In this document: positions 1 through 6,173 of the stretch, piece by piece
How the letters are laid out: each line of letters opens with the position of its first letter
Position numbering within the stretch: position 1 is the first letter of the stretch
Assembly: GCA_017462505.1 (NCBI GenBank)
Contig: JAFTQY010000007.1
Coordinates: 1-9,728 of the forward strand
DNA: 9,728 nucleotides
Reading direction: 5' to 3'
DNA from: Clostridia bacterium
GTDB taxonomy: Bacteria > Bacillota_A > Clostridia > Christensenellales > Borkfalkiaceae
Position numbers and translations under genes: made by a program
The notes under the pieces: model-generated
What the model saw: the letters and a program-made list of their open reading frames with translations, nothing else
Database searches by the model: none
Told to the model about the DNA's origin: nothing

Positions 1-967
1 AAAGGGTACGATCATCGAGGCGAAGCTCGACAAGGGCAAAGGTCCTGTGGCGAGCATTATCGTACAGACGGGTACGCTGAAAACGGGCGACAATATTCTG
101 TCGGGTACGACGATGGGGCGCGTCCGCGCTATGTTCGACGACAAGGGCAGAGCGGTCAAATCCGCAGGTCCGTCCATGGCGGTATCGATCCTTGGTTTGG
201 AGGACGTTCCCAACGCCGGCGACAGCATTATGGCGGTCGATCAGGCGCTTATGAAACAGGTACAGGAAGAAAGAAAGAACCGCGAACGCGAAAGCATGAT
301 CAAGGAGCAGAGCCGCGTTTCGCTCGACGATATCTTTGCACAGGTGGAAGAGGGCAAGATGAAGAACCTCAACCTCATCGTCAAGGGCGACGTGCAGGGT
401 AGCGTTGAGGCGGTGAAGCAGTCCCTTGAAAAGCTGTCGAACGAAGAGGTGCGCGTCAAGGTTATCCACTCGGCGGCGGGTGCGATCAACGAGGGTGACG
501 TGATGCTGGCGGACAGCGCGAACGCGATCATTATCGGGTTCAACGTTCGTCCCGATACCAAGGCGAAAAAGCTTGCGGAAACCTCTAAGGTGGACGTAAG
601 AAGTTACCGTATCATTTACGAGCTGATCGACGATATGGAAGCGGCGCTTAAAGGTATGCTTGCGCCTAAGCTTAAAGAAGTGCTTACGGGTAAGTGCGAA
701 GTGCGCCAGACGTTCAATATCACGGGCGTGGGTACGATTGCTGGCTGTTACGTTACGGACGGCAAGATCATCCGCGGCGGGAAACTCAGAATTTACCGCG
801 AAGATATCATGATCTGCGAGGGCGGCGTCAAGCAGTTGAAGAGATTTAAGGACGATGTGAAAGAGGTCAACTACGGCTACGAATGCGGCTGTGCGATCGA
901 GGGCTTTAACGAAATCCGCGTCGGCGATATTATCGAATGTTACGTTACGGAGGAAATCAAAGCGTAA
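1..967 (+). CDS. infB: Translation initiation factor IF-2, C-terminal part (5' end outside window)
   Basis: IF-2 is the GTPase that brings fMet-tRNA to the 30S P site and promotes 50S joining. The frame is open from base 2 and gives 321 residues; the N-terminal region and G domain lie upstream of the window. Seen here, in order: the end of the domain II beta-barrel (GTIIEAKLDKGKGP, then GRVRAMFDDKG and GPSMAVSILGL), a charged linker helix, domain III (LIVKGDVQGSVEAV to AIIIGFNVRPD), a connecting helix, and the C-terminal barrel that binds initiator tRNA (FNITGVGTIAGCYV to GDIIECYV). These are textbook IF-2 signatures. A GTG at 47 could be mistaken for a start, but family similarity continues upstream of it. 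The TAA stop at 965-967 overlaps the rbfA start by one base, which fits translational coupling in a nusA-infB-rbfA type operon. Confidence 0.97.
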   Translation, partial: KGTIIEAKLDKGKGPVASIIVQTGTLKTGDNILSGTTMGRVRAMFDDKGRAVKSAGPSMAVSILGLEDVPNAGDSIMAVDQALMKQVQEERKNRERESMIKEQSRVSLDDIFAQVEEGKMKNLNLIVKGDVQGSVEAVKQSLEKLSNEEVRVKVIHSAAGAINEGDVMLADSANAIIIGFNVRPDTKAKKLAETSKVDVRSYRIIYELIDDMEAALKGMLAPKLKEVLTGKCEVRQTFNITGVGTIAGCYVTDGKIIRGGKLRIYREDIMICEGGVKQLKRFKDDVKEVNYGYECGCAIEGFNEIRVGDIIECYVTEEIKA

Positions 968-1353
968 TGAAAGTGTCGAGAACTTCCCGTTTGAACGGGG
1001 AATATCAAAAGGAAATCAGCGCGATCTTGCGCCGTTTAAAGGATAAAGCGCCCGCTTTGAAAGGGCTGATATCGGTTACGGAAACGGACGTCGCGCCCGA
1101 TTTGAAAACGGCGATCGTTTACGTGAGTATCTACGGCACGACCGACGAGGAAACCAAGCGTTCTTTTGCGCTCTTGCAGGAAAACGCAGGGTGGATCCGT
1201 CACGAGCTGTCGCAGGTAATGCGTATGCGTACCGTTCCGTCGCTGACCTTCCGCATGGACGGGAGCATGGTGTACGGCGCGAAGATGGACGAGCTGTTTA
1301 AAAAAATTACCTATTCCACGCCCGCGGACGGGGATACGGACGAAGAAAAGTAA
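967..1353 (+). CDS. rbfA: Ribosome-binding factor A
   Basis: RbfA is a small KH-like protein that binds the 30S subunit and helps late maturation of the 16S rRNA 5' end, especially in the cold. The product is 128 residues, close to the family norm of about 115-135. The start (MKVSRTSRLNGEYQKEIS) and the core SVTETDVAPDLKTAIVYVSIYG followed by IRHELSQVMRMRTVPSLTFRMD match the family pattern, including the R-x-VP-L-F strand. An in-frame ATG at 937 lies inside infB, but the ATG at 967 gives the canonical N terminus and has GGAGGA at 949-954 upstream, so 967 is chosen. The C terminus is an acidic tail. The one-base overlap with infB and the nrnA-like gene downstream are the usual order in Bacillota. 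Confidence 0.96.
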   Translation: MKVSRTSRLNGEYQKEISAILRRLKDKAPALKGLISVTETDVAPDLKTAIVYVSIYGTTDEETKRSFALLQENAGWIRHELSQVMRMRTVPSLTFRMDGSMVYGAKMDELFKKITYSTPADGDTDEEK

Positions 1354-1358
1354 GTTTT

Positions 1359-1388
1359 TTAATGCGTTGCGGTTTTGCAGCGCATTAA
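1359..1388 (+). other. Hairpin between rbfA and the DHH phosphoesterase gene
   Basis: The arms TTAATGCGTTGC (1359-1370) and GCAGCGCATTAA (1377-1388) pair over 12 bp with one G-U wobble around a six-base loop. No T-tract follows directly (GGCTTTTTGGG comes next), so it is a poor intrinsic terminator. The next gene's Shine-Dalgarno site begins about 10 bases later. It may mark an RNA processing point or a weak attenuator; that role is inference. Confidence 0.5.
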
Positions 1389-1407
1389 GGCTTTTTGGGA
1401 GTATACT

Positions 1408-2376
1408 ATGAATTGTTCTTTGGAACAGATTGCAAACAGAATAAAATCGGCAAAAAGCGTGTTGATCGTGGGACATATGCGCCCTGACGGCGACGCGTTC
1501 GGGAGCGCGCTAGCGCTTTCTTGCGCGTTGGACACGCTTGGCATTGATAATGAGGTGTGCGTGGAAACGGACGTTCCGTCCAACCTCGCCTTTATCAACG
1601 GTATCGAGCGGGTGAAGAAAGCCCCGACGAGGGCGTATGATCTGCTGGTGACGGTGGATTGCAGCGACGAACAGCGTTTGGGGGCGTTGCAGGACGAGTT
1701 TTTGGCGGCGAAACGCAAGAAAATCGACACCGTCAATATCGATCACCATATCTCGAATAATAGCTTTGCGAAGTATAATTACGTGCGCGAATGTTCGGCG
1801 AATTGCATGAACGTTGCGGCGCTGATCGAAGGTCTGGGTGCTCCGTTTGATAAAAAAACGGCGGAATATCTCTTGATCGGGCTGTTGACCGATTCGGGGA
1901 ATTTTTCGCATGACGATGTGACGGAAGAAACGCTGACGTTGGCGGCAAAGCTGGTCGCGGCGGGGGCGGATATTCGGTATTACCATTATATGCTGTTTAA
2001 GAAACAGCCCAAGGCGCGCGCCGCGCTGTTTGCCAAGACCATGAGCGGTATGCGCTATTACCACGACGATAGATTTGCGGTGATCGTCGTCAGCAAGGAA
2101 AATATGGAGCTTTGCGGCGCGGATAATGGCATGACGGAAGGGTTTGTGGATTTCCCGTTGAACGTGGAAACGGTAGAGGTTGCCGCGTCTGTGATGGAAG
2201 TGAAAAAGGGACAGTATAAAATTTCGTTGCGTTCTAAGGAATACGCGGACGTGAACAAAATTGCGGGCGTATACGGCGGCGGCGGGCATATCCGCGCGGC
2301 GGGCTGTATGCTGTTTGGCGACGTGGAAGAAGTCATTGACAAGCTTTCGTATACCGTTTCGCAGTATTTGGAATAA
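1408..2376 (+). CDS. nrnA: DHH/DHHA1 phosphoesterase, NrnA-like (nanoRNase / pAp phosphatase)
   Basis: NrnA enzymes degrade 2-5 nt RNAs and dephosphorylate pAp; several relatives also hydrolyse pApA made from c-di-AMP. The 322-residue length is typical. The DHH domain shows every metal-ligand motif: GHMRPDGDAFGS (H23, D27, D29), VTVDCSD (D84), NIDHHISN (D112-H113-H114) and GLLTDSGNF (D162). The C-terminal DHHA1 substrate-binding domain ends with GGGGHIRAAG (from residue 290). The ATG at 1408 is chosen over an upstream TTG because GGGAG (1397-1401) precedes it at good spacing and the protein then begins just before the first family helix. It follows rbfA in the same direction, 54 bases apart. 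The usual next genes truB and ribF are absent; a hairpin and an AT-rich insert follow instead. The family is certain; the choice between nanoRNA, pAp and pApA as main substrate is not. Confidence 0.93.
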   Translation: MNCSLEQIANRIKSAKSVLIVGHMRPDGDAFGSALALSCALDTLGIDNEVCVETDVPSNLAFINGIERVKKAPTRAYDLLVTVDCSDEQRLGALQDEFLAAKRKKIDTVNIDHHISNNSFAKYNYVRECSANCMNVAALIEGLGAPFDKKTAEYLLIGLLTDSGNFSHDDVTEETLTLAAKLVAAGADIRYYHYMLFKKQPKARAALFAKTMSGMRYYHDDRFAVIVVSKENMELCGADNGMTEGFVDFPLNVETVEVAASVMEVKKGQYKISLRSKEYADVNKIAGVYGGGGHIRAAGCMLFGDVEEVIDKLSYTVSQYLE

Positions 2377-2380
2377 CGGA

Positions 2381-2410
2381 AAAAGCTCGGCTTTTATAAG
2401 TCGAGCTTTT
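2381..2410 (+). terminator. Probable terminator after nrnA
   Basis: AAAAGCTCG (2381-2389) pairs perfectly with CGAGCTTTT (2402-2410), and inner pairs G2390-T2401 and CTT/AAG extend the stem to about 13 bp with a four-base loop. The 3' arm ends in TTTT followed by ATAA, so the U-tract is short. It sits four bases after the stop codon and before a new promoter, which supports a termination role. Confidence 0.65.
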
Positions 2411-2418
2411 ATAACAAC

Positions 2419-2446
2419 TTGAAGTATATTGCTTTTTTGATATAAT
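2419..2446 (+). promoter_or_regulatory. Sigma-A-type promoter for the VOC gene
   Basis: TTGAAG (2419-2424) and a perfect TATAAT (2441-2446) are separated by 16 bases. The expected start point near 2453 leaves a leader of about 34 bases that includes AGGAGGT at 2473-2479. This supports independent transcription of the AT-rich gene that follows. Confidence 0.7.
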
Positions 2447-2486
2447 AAACACAAAGATAAATAAGAATTTGTAGGAGGTTTTTATT

Positions 2487-2840
2487 ATGAAACTTAATTG
2501 CGTAAATATAGCAACAACAAAAGTTTTAGAAATGAGTATTTTTTACTCTTTAGTTTTAAATAAACCGTATCACGAGAGAAATTTATACAGATACGAAATT
2601 CTGATTGATAATTGTTGTATTGTTATTACTTACACGGAAAACAAAACTCTTATAAATCCTGATTGTTGTGGTTTAGAATTTATTGTTGACGATGTTGATG
2701 CTGAATATAGCAGACTTATAAATGCAGGTGTAAATATAAATGATGAACCCAAGATACTTCCTTGGAATTATAAATACTTTTCAGTAAGAGACCCTGACGG
2801 TAATAACATCGATTTTGTTCAGTTTCTTGGGGATAAATAA
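2487..2840 (+). CDS. VOC-fold protein (glyoxalase / bleomycin-resistance superfamily)
   Basis: This 117-residue protein has the length and pattern of a single VOC-domain unit made of two beta-alpha-beta3 modules. Recognisable parts are the helix start MSIFYSLVLNKPY in module one, and in module two CGLEFIVDDVDAEYSRLINAGV followed by FSVRDPDGNNIDFVQF, the superfamily's classic closing strand. In metal-dependent members the first strand usually carries a His and the last strand a Glu; here the first strand reads LNCVNIATTK with no His, and the closing acidic residue is Asp. A binding or sequestering role is therefore as likely as catalysis, and the substrate is unknown. The ATG has a strong AGGAGGT at 2473-2479 and its own promoter. 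By my count the gene is about 29% GC and rich in TTA, AAA and ATA codons, unlike the roughly half-GC neighbours, which suggests recent transfer. Confidence 0.85.
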   Translation: MKLNCVNIATTKVLEMSIFYSLVLNKPYHERNLYRYEILIDNCCIVITYTENKTLINPDCCGLEFIVDDVDAEYSRLINAGVNINDEPKILPWNYKYFSVRDPDGNNIDFVQFLGDK

Positions 2841-2883
2841 GAAAGAATATGTGCTAAGGACCAAACCTGTGATAAATTGAAAT

Positions 2884-2917
2884 ATCATTTGAACAGTTGT
2901 TCAAATGTTCAAATGAT
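2884..2917 (+). promoter_or_regulatory. ArsR/SmtB-like operator dyad overlapping a possible promoter
   Basis: CATTTGAACA (2886-2895) and TGTTCAAATG (2898-2907) form a perfect 10-bp inverted repeat with a two-base centre. The right arm core TTCAAATG is repeated directly at 2908-2915, so ATCATTTGAACA (2884-2895) can also pair with TGTTCAAATGAT (2906-2917). The TGAACA-n2-TGTTCA core is what ArsR/SmtB-family metal-sensing repressors typically bind. TTGAAC (2889-2894) and AATGAT (2912-2917), 17 bases apart, could be an overlapping promoter. Downstream come AAGGAAG and an ATG followed after one codon by TAA, so no regulator or target gene remains. The dyad is seen directly; the ArsR assignment is inference. 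Confidence 0.5.
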
Positions 2918-2960
2918 AGACAAGGAAGTATGAAGTAAAAACAGGGAAGAACAAATTAAA

Positions 2961-3040
2961 GATAAGGAAGAACGCATTAGAATAAGGAAGAACGCATTAG
3001 AATAAGGAAGAATGCATTAGAATAAGGAAGAATGAATTAA
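2961..3040. repeat. Four tandem copies of a 20-bp repeat
   Basis: The unit AATAAGGAAGAACGCATTAG occurs four times head to tail at 2961-2980 (first base G), 2981-3000 (exact), 3001-3020 (C to T at position 13) and 3021-3040 (more diverged at its 3' end). Weaker copies flank it on both sides, around 2940-2960 and 3041-3056. There are no spacers. A 20-bp period is close to two helical turns, so each copy presents the same face of the DNA, and it is not a multiple of three, arguing against coding. The array ends about 90 bp before the Xre regulator gene. Confidence 0.9.
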
Positions 3041-3115
3041 AAATAAGAAAGAAGGCAATCGGAAACCAGAAAATCCCTTATTAAAGTAACAAATACAATT
3101 TATTTCTTACAACTG

Positions 3116-3124
3116 TGAGATAAT
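3116..3124 (+). promoter_or_regulatory. Possible extended -10 promoter of the Xre gene
   Basis: TGA followed directly by GATAAT (3119-3124) is an extended -10 element; no convincing -35 lies 16-18 bases upstream. Transcription would begin at about the ATG (3131), which would make the mRNA leaderless or nearly so. No good Shine-Dalgarno site precedes the ATG, which fits that reading. Confidence 0.4.
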
Positions 3125-3130
3125 ATATGT

Positions 3131-3337
3131 ATGAAAGAAATTTTTGCCGAAAGATTAAAAGACTTACGGACGGAAAAGGGGATCGGGCAGGAAAAGCTTG
3201 CGGATACCTTGGAGGTAAGCCACGGGACGATTAGCTTGTGGGAGAACGGTTTGCGTGAACCGAAACTCTCGAACCTTGTTCGCATTGCCAAGTATTTTGG
3301 CGTGTCCATTGATTATTTGGCGGGCTTGGAAAACTAA
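3131..3337 (+). CDS. Small Xre/Cro-CI-type helix-turn-helix regulator
   Basis: The 68-residue protein is almost entirely one HTH_3 domain. The pattern RLKDLRTEKGIGQEKLADTL, then VSHGTISLWENGLREPKL, then LVRIAKYFGVSIDYLAG contains the helix 2-turn-helix 3 core (QEKLADTLEVSHGTISLWE) and the familiar final helix of Xre regulators. There is no C-terminal sensor or oligomerisation domain. It should bind operator DNA as a dimer; the ligand and targets are unknown. Base composition returns to that of the chromosome here, so it may not belong to the AT-rich insert upstream. comEC starts 22 bases after its stop with no terminator between, so the two are likely cotranscribed and this regulator may control comEC. 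The 20-bp repeat array upstream is a candidate binding region, by position only. Confidence 0.88.
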   Translation: MKEIFAERLKDLRTEKGIGQEKLADTLEVSHGTISLWENGLREPKLSNLVRIAKYFGVSIDYLAGLEN

Positions 3338-3359
3338 ACTTTTCAACGAGTAGATACAA

Positions 3360-5039
3360 ATGTATACACAAAAGAGAGAAAACGTAGCCGATAGATTGTT
3401 CAATTTCCGTCCGTTGTTTTTCTCTGCCGCGAGCCTTGCGCTCGGTATTGTGTTCGCGTACTTGCATATTTTTAAAGACGTTTCCGCGTGGTGGAGCATG
3501 GCGTTGCTCCCGTTTGCGGCGGCGTCTTTTTGTTTTTGCAAAAGCTTGCGACGGTTGGCGTTGACGGCGGCCGCGGTCGGTTGGCTTTGCGCTTGTTTTT
3601 GCTTTGGCTATTCTGCTTTTACAAATAAAATACTTGATTTTACGGACGCGCGGCAATACAACGGACAGGCGGAAGTCGTGGGCGAGGTGGAAGAAAAGAC
3701 CTTGACCGATTATATGCTGACGGTGGTTTTGCGCGGCGTGCAGATCGACGGCGAGGGGCAAGACGGGCGGCTCATCGCGTACCTGTCCCCTGCGTATGCC
3801 GATAAAATTCGTCTTGCCGACGTGGTGCGCGGTGAGGGTTTTGTGCAGACGGACGTTTCCTTTTACGGCGAGTACGGCTTTCGCGCAAACGACCTTAGCG
3901 AGAACGTGCGCTTTTCCTTGACGGAAATGCAAGCGCTGGAAGTGATCGGGCGTAAATTTGCGCCGTTCGCCGCGATACGTACCCGCATGGAGCGCGTTGT
4001 ATATGCGGGTATGGACGAAACGCCTGCGGCGGTGACGATGGCGGTTTTGACAGGGGACACGTCTGGGATCGATTACGAGCTTTTGGAAAACGTGCGCAGG
4101 GGCGGTATCGCGCATATCTTTGCCGTGTCGGGGCTACACGTGGGCGCGCTGTACGCCTTTTGCCTGCTGTTGATACGGAAAACGCCCCTGAAAGGATTGC
4201 CAAAACCAGTGCATTTTATTCTGCTTGCGTTTATCTTATGTTTTTATGCGGGCGTGTGCGGGTTTACGGCGTCTGTTGTCCGCGCGTTAATCTTGTGTTT
4301 GGTAACGTATGCCGCCAAATTACTCGGGCTGAAAAGCGACGGCTTGGAAACGCTGGGCTTGGCGGCGTTTTTGATTTTGCTAGTTAACCCGATACAGCTC
4401 TTTTGCGTAGGCTTTCAACTGTCCTTTGCAGCGTGCTTTGGGATCGTGTTTTTGGCAAAACCCCTGGGGCATGTCTGCGATGAAACGTATGATCGGCTTG
4501 TTTTATCCCTTGCAGGCAAGCGCAGAGAAAGACTTTTACAGAGGCGGAAAGAACGGGAAGATCTGCCGCCGACCGTTTGGGAAAGCGTACGCCGCGCCCT
4601 CGTTTCTCTGCTATCGGTATCGCTGGCGGCGCAGATCGCTACTTCGCCCATTTTATTGCAGATGTTTGGGTACGTGTCCTGCTGGTCGCTGGTATTGAAC
4701 CTACTGTTCGTGCCGCTGATCAGCGCGGCGTTTTCGCTATTGCTTTTCTTCGTTTTTATAGCTTGCGCACTACCCGTGTCTGCGGCGAACGTCATTTTAT
4801 ACCTGCCGTCCATGCTCTGGTCGGCAACGTTGCTGGTCTTTGAGGCTTGCGATTTTTCCTCTTTTATGATCAGGGGATTTTCTTTGCCTGTGGGCGGCGC
4901 GGTATGCTATTATTTGGCGTGCACGTTCTGTTCGGATAAATGGAATTTATCCGCAAAAATCCGTCGGTACTGCGCTTGCGGGCTGACGTTGGGGGTTGTC
5001 GTCGCGACTTTTTTATATAATTTGCCTTTAATTTCCTAA
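3360..5039 (+). CDS. comEC: ComEC/Rec2-family DNA-uptake channel protein lacking the metallo-beta-lactamase domain
   Basis: ComEC forms the inner-membrane channel that carries single-stranded DNA into the cytoplasm in natural transformation. The 559-residue protein begins with two or three hydrophobic helices (about 17-85), followed by a soluble OB-like DUF4131 region (about 100-190), then the Competence domain. That domain has the hallmark HIFAVSGLHVG (252-262), FYAGVCGFTASVVRA and NPIQLFCVGFQLSFAACFGI (343-362). A highly charged loop (about 371-412) interrupts the helices. The protein ends after the last hydrophobic segments; the C-terminal metallo-beta-lactamase domain of full-length ComEC (about 750-800 aa, e.g. 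Bacillus subtilis) is missing, and the next gene follows too soon to encode it. An in-frame TAG at 3351 makes ATG 3360 the earliest start, although its Shine-Dalgarno site is weak. Transport function without the nuclease-like domain is uncertain. Confidence 0.9.
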   Translation: MYTQKRENVADRLFNFRPLFFSAASLALGIVFAYLHIFKDVSAWWSMALLPFAAASFCFCKSLRRLALTAAAVGWLCACFCFGYSAFTNKILDFTDARQYNGQAEVVGEVEEKTLTDYMLTVVLRGVQIDGEGQDGRLIAYLSPAYADKIRLADVVRGEGFVQTDVSFYGEYGFRANDLSENVRFSLTEMQALEVIGRKFAPFAAIRTRMERVVYAGMDETPAAVTMAVLTGDTSGIDYELLENVRRGGIAHIFAVSGLHVGALYAFCLLLIRKTPLKGLPKPVHFILLAFILCFYAGVCGFTASVVRALILCLVTYAAKLLGLKSDGLETLGLAAFLILLVNPIQLFCVGFQLSFAACFGIVFLAKPLGHVCDETYDRLVLSLAGKRRERLLQRRKEREDLPPTVWESVRRALVSLLSVSLAAQIATSPILLQMFGYVSCWSLVLNLLFVPLISAAFSLLLFFVFIACALPVSAANVILYLPSMLWSATLLVFEACDFSSFMIRGFSLPVGGAVCYYLACTFCSDKWNLSAKIRRYCACGLTLGVVVATFLYNLPLIS

Positions 5040-5078
5040 GAAAACGGGGCGAAAACGCAAGGTTTTGGGCGCAAGGTC

Positions 5079-5107
5079 TTGCTTTTTTTCTTCGCATGTG
5101 TTATAAT
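5079..5107 (+). promoter_or_regulatory. Promoter for holA
   Basis: TTGCTT (5079-5084) and a perfect TATAAT (5102-5107) are 17 bases apart, and TGT just before the -10 makes it an extended -10 element. The expected start near 5114 leaves a leader of about 20 bases carrying GGGGG at 5121-5125. A small GCAAG...CTTGC pairing (5057-5061 with 5078-5082) followed by seven Ts may be a weak terminator for comEC overlapping the -35. Confidence 0.75.
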
Positions 5108-5132
5108 AACAAAAAAGAGTGGGGGATTGCCC

Positions 5133-6131
5133 GTGAAATACGTAGAATTTAAAAAATTCACCGACGAAAACGGGGCGCGCCCGATTTATCTTTTTGAAGG
5201 CGAGGAAGTATATTTCCGCGAAAAGGGCGAACAGGCCTTGAAAAAGCTGTACGTGCAAGAGCCGACCTTGGATTACGCGTCCTTTGACGGCGGCGCGTTA
5301 AAGGGCGAAAAGCTGAAAACGCTCGTGGACGCGGTGAGCTGTTTTCCGTTCATCAGCCAAAAACGGTTGGTGCGGGTGACGGAATTTTACCCCACCGAAA
5401 AGGATTTTGACAGCTATCTTAAACCTCTGTTCGACAATCCGCCCGCGGACAGTATTTTGCTGATCGTGAACAGCGGAAAGGGGAAGACGGGTACGGCGGC
5501 TTTGGCGAAAAAGCCGAACGTGACCTACGTGGACTGTTCCCGTTCCGACGAAGAAACGATCAAGAAATGGATATACGTCACCTGCAAACGGGCGGGGGTG
5601 TATGCGGACGGAATTACCTGCGGCAAGCTGGCGTCCTATTGCGTGTTTGACATGTCCCGTATCGCGATGGAAACGGAAAAGCTGCTGGGCTATTGCGCGG
5701 CGACGGGCAAGGAGCGGCTGACGGACGAGATCGTGGACGGCTTGGTTTATCCCGATTCCGAGTATAAAATTTATGAGCTTGCCAACGCTTTGGCACGGAA
5801 AAATTATTCGGAATACATGAAGGTCATCAAGGATTTATCCACGCGCGGCTTTAACGAAACGTCCTTGCTGTCCTCTTTGGCGTCCTATTTCAAGGGCTTG
5901 TACGAGGTTTCCCTTTGCAGGGGTGGCGACAAGGAAGTGGCGACGGCGCTCGGGATCAAGGAATACGCGGCGAAAAAGAACCGCGAACAGGCGGCGAAAT
6001 TTGCCAAGGGCGAGCTTTTGGCGTTGTACAGCGGCGTGTATCAGGCGATCAGCGATATCAAATGCGGCGTGTTGACCCCGTCGGCGGCTTTAAAAACGGT
6101 AACAGCAAAGCTGTTTTTCAAAAAAAACTGA
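5133..6131 (+). CDS. holA: DNA polymerase III delta subunit
   Basis: HolA (delta) is the clamp-loader subunit that opens the beta sliding clamp so that it can be placed on DNA. The 332-residue length fits the family (about 330-350). Family features are the opening IYLFEGEEVYFREKGEQAL, the segment VDAVSCFPFISQKRLVRVTEFY, the middle ETIKKWIYVTCKRAGVYAD and CVFDMSRIAMETEKLLGY, and the C-terminal collar domain from about residue 225 (EYKIYELANALARKNY to TPSAALKTVTAKLFF). GTG 5133 is chosen over an upstream TTG because the family N terminus begins there and a G-rich Shine-Dalgarno site (5119-5126) precedes it. The order comEC-holA is common in bacteria. It has its own promoter and a hairpin at its stop, so it may form a single-gene unit. 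Confidence 0.95.
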   Translation: MKYVEFKKFTDENGARPIYLFEGEEVYFREKGEQALKKLYVQEPTLDYASFDGGALKGEKLKTLVDAVSCFPFISQKRLVRVTEFYPTEKDFDSYLKPLFDNPPADSILLIVNSGKGKTGTAALAKKPNVTYVDCSRSDEETIKKWIYVTCKRAGVYADGITCGKLASYCVFDMSRIAMETEKLLGYCAATGKERLTDEIVDGLVYPDSEYKIYELANALARKNYSEYMKVIKDLSTRGFNETSLLSSLASYFKGLYEVSLCRGGDKEVATALGIKEYAAKKNREQAAKFAKGELLALYSGVYQAISDIKCGVLTPSAALKTVTAKLFFKKN

Positions 6132-6161
6132 AAAAAATAGCGTAAAACGCTTTATTTTCAG
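6128..6161 (+). terminator. Hairpin overlapping the holA stop codon
   Basis: The left arm 6128-6142 (CTGAAAAAAATAGCG) and right arm 6148-6161 (CGCTTTATTTTCAG) pair imperfectly around TAAAA, with GC-rich pairs at the loop end and CTG/CAG at the base. The right arm is T-rich but no clean T-tract follows, so termination may be partial. It lies just before the cdaA promoter. Confidence 0.5.
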
Positions 6162-6173
6162 TGATAGATTTTA

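Larger units (their letters stand above)
2841..3130. other. AT-rich gene-free interval with an orphan dyad and tandem repeats
   Basis: I see no coding frame of plausible quality in this 290-base stretch on either strand. It holds the dyad at 2884-2917, a possible promoter and a three-codon frame (ATG AAG TAA) at 2930-2938, the 20-bp tandem repeats at 2961-3040, and a -10 element just before the Xre gene. Its composition matches the VOC gene rather than the chromosome on either side, so it is probably part of the same acquired segment, possibly with a decayed gene. Confidence 0.6.

Noticed and set aside
937..966. Upstream ATG as the rbfA start
   Set aside because: It lies within infB, adds ten unconserved residues and places the GGAGGA site inside the coding sequence; the ATG at 967 fits the family N terminus.
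1510..2454. A 314-codon open frame on the minus strand opposite the nrnA-like gene
   Set aside because: Its product is rich in Arg, His and Gln with no family pattern, and the + strand frame has all DHH-DHHA1 motifs. It is a shadow frame.
2961..3040. Possible CRISPR array
   Set aside because: The 20-bp units are directly contiguous with no spacers, unlike CRISPR repeats; they are simple tandem repeats.
3231..4115. A long minus-strand open frame opposite the Xre gene and the start of comEC
   Set aside because: It spans two well-supported + strand genes, is Arg/His-rich and matches nothing recognisable.
5040..5132. Remnant of the ComEC metallo-beta-lactamase domain after a premature stop
   Set aside because: This stretch holds a promoter and leader, with no HxHxDH-type motif in any frame before holA.
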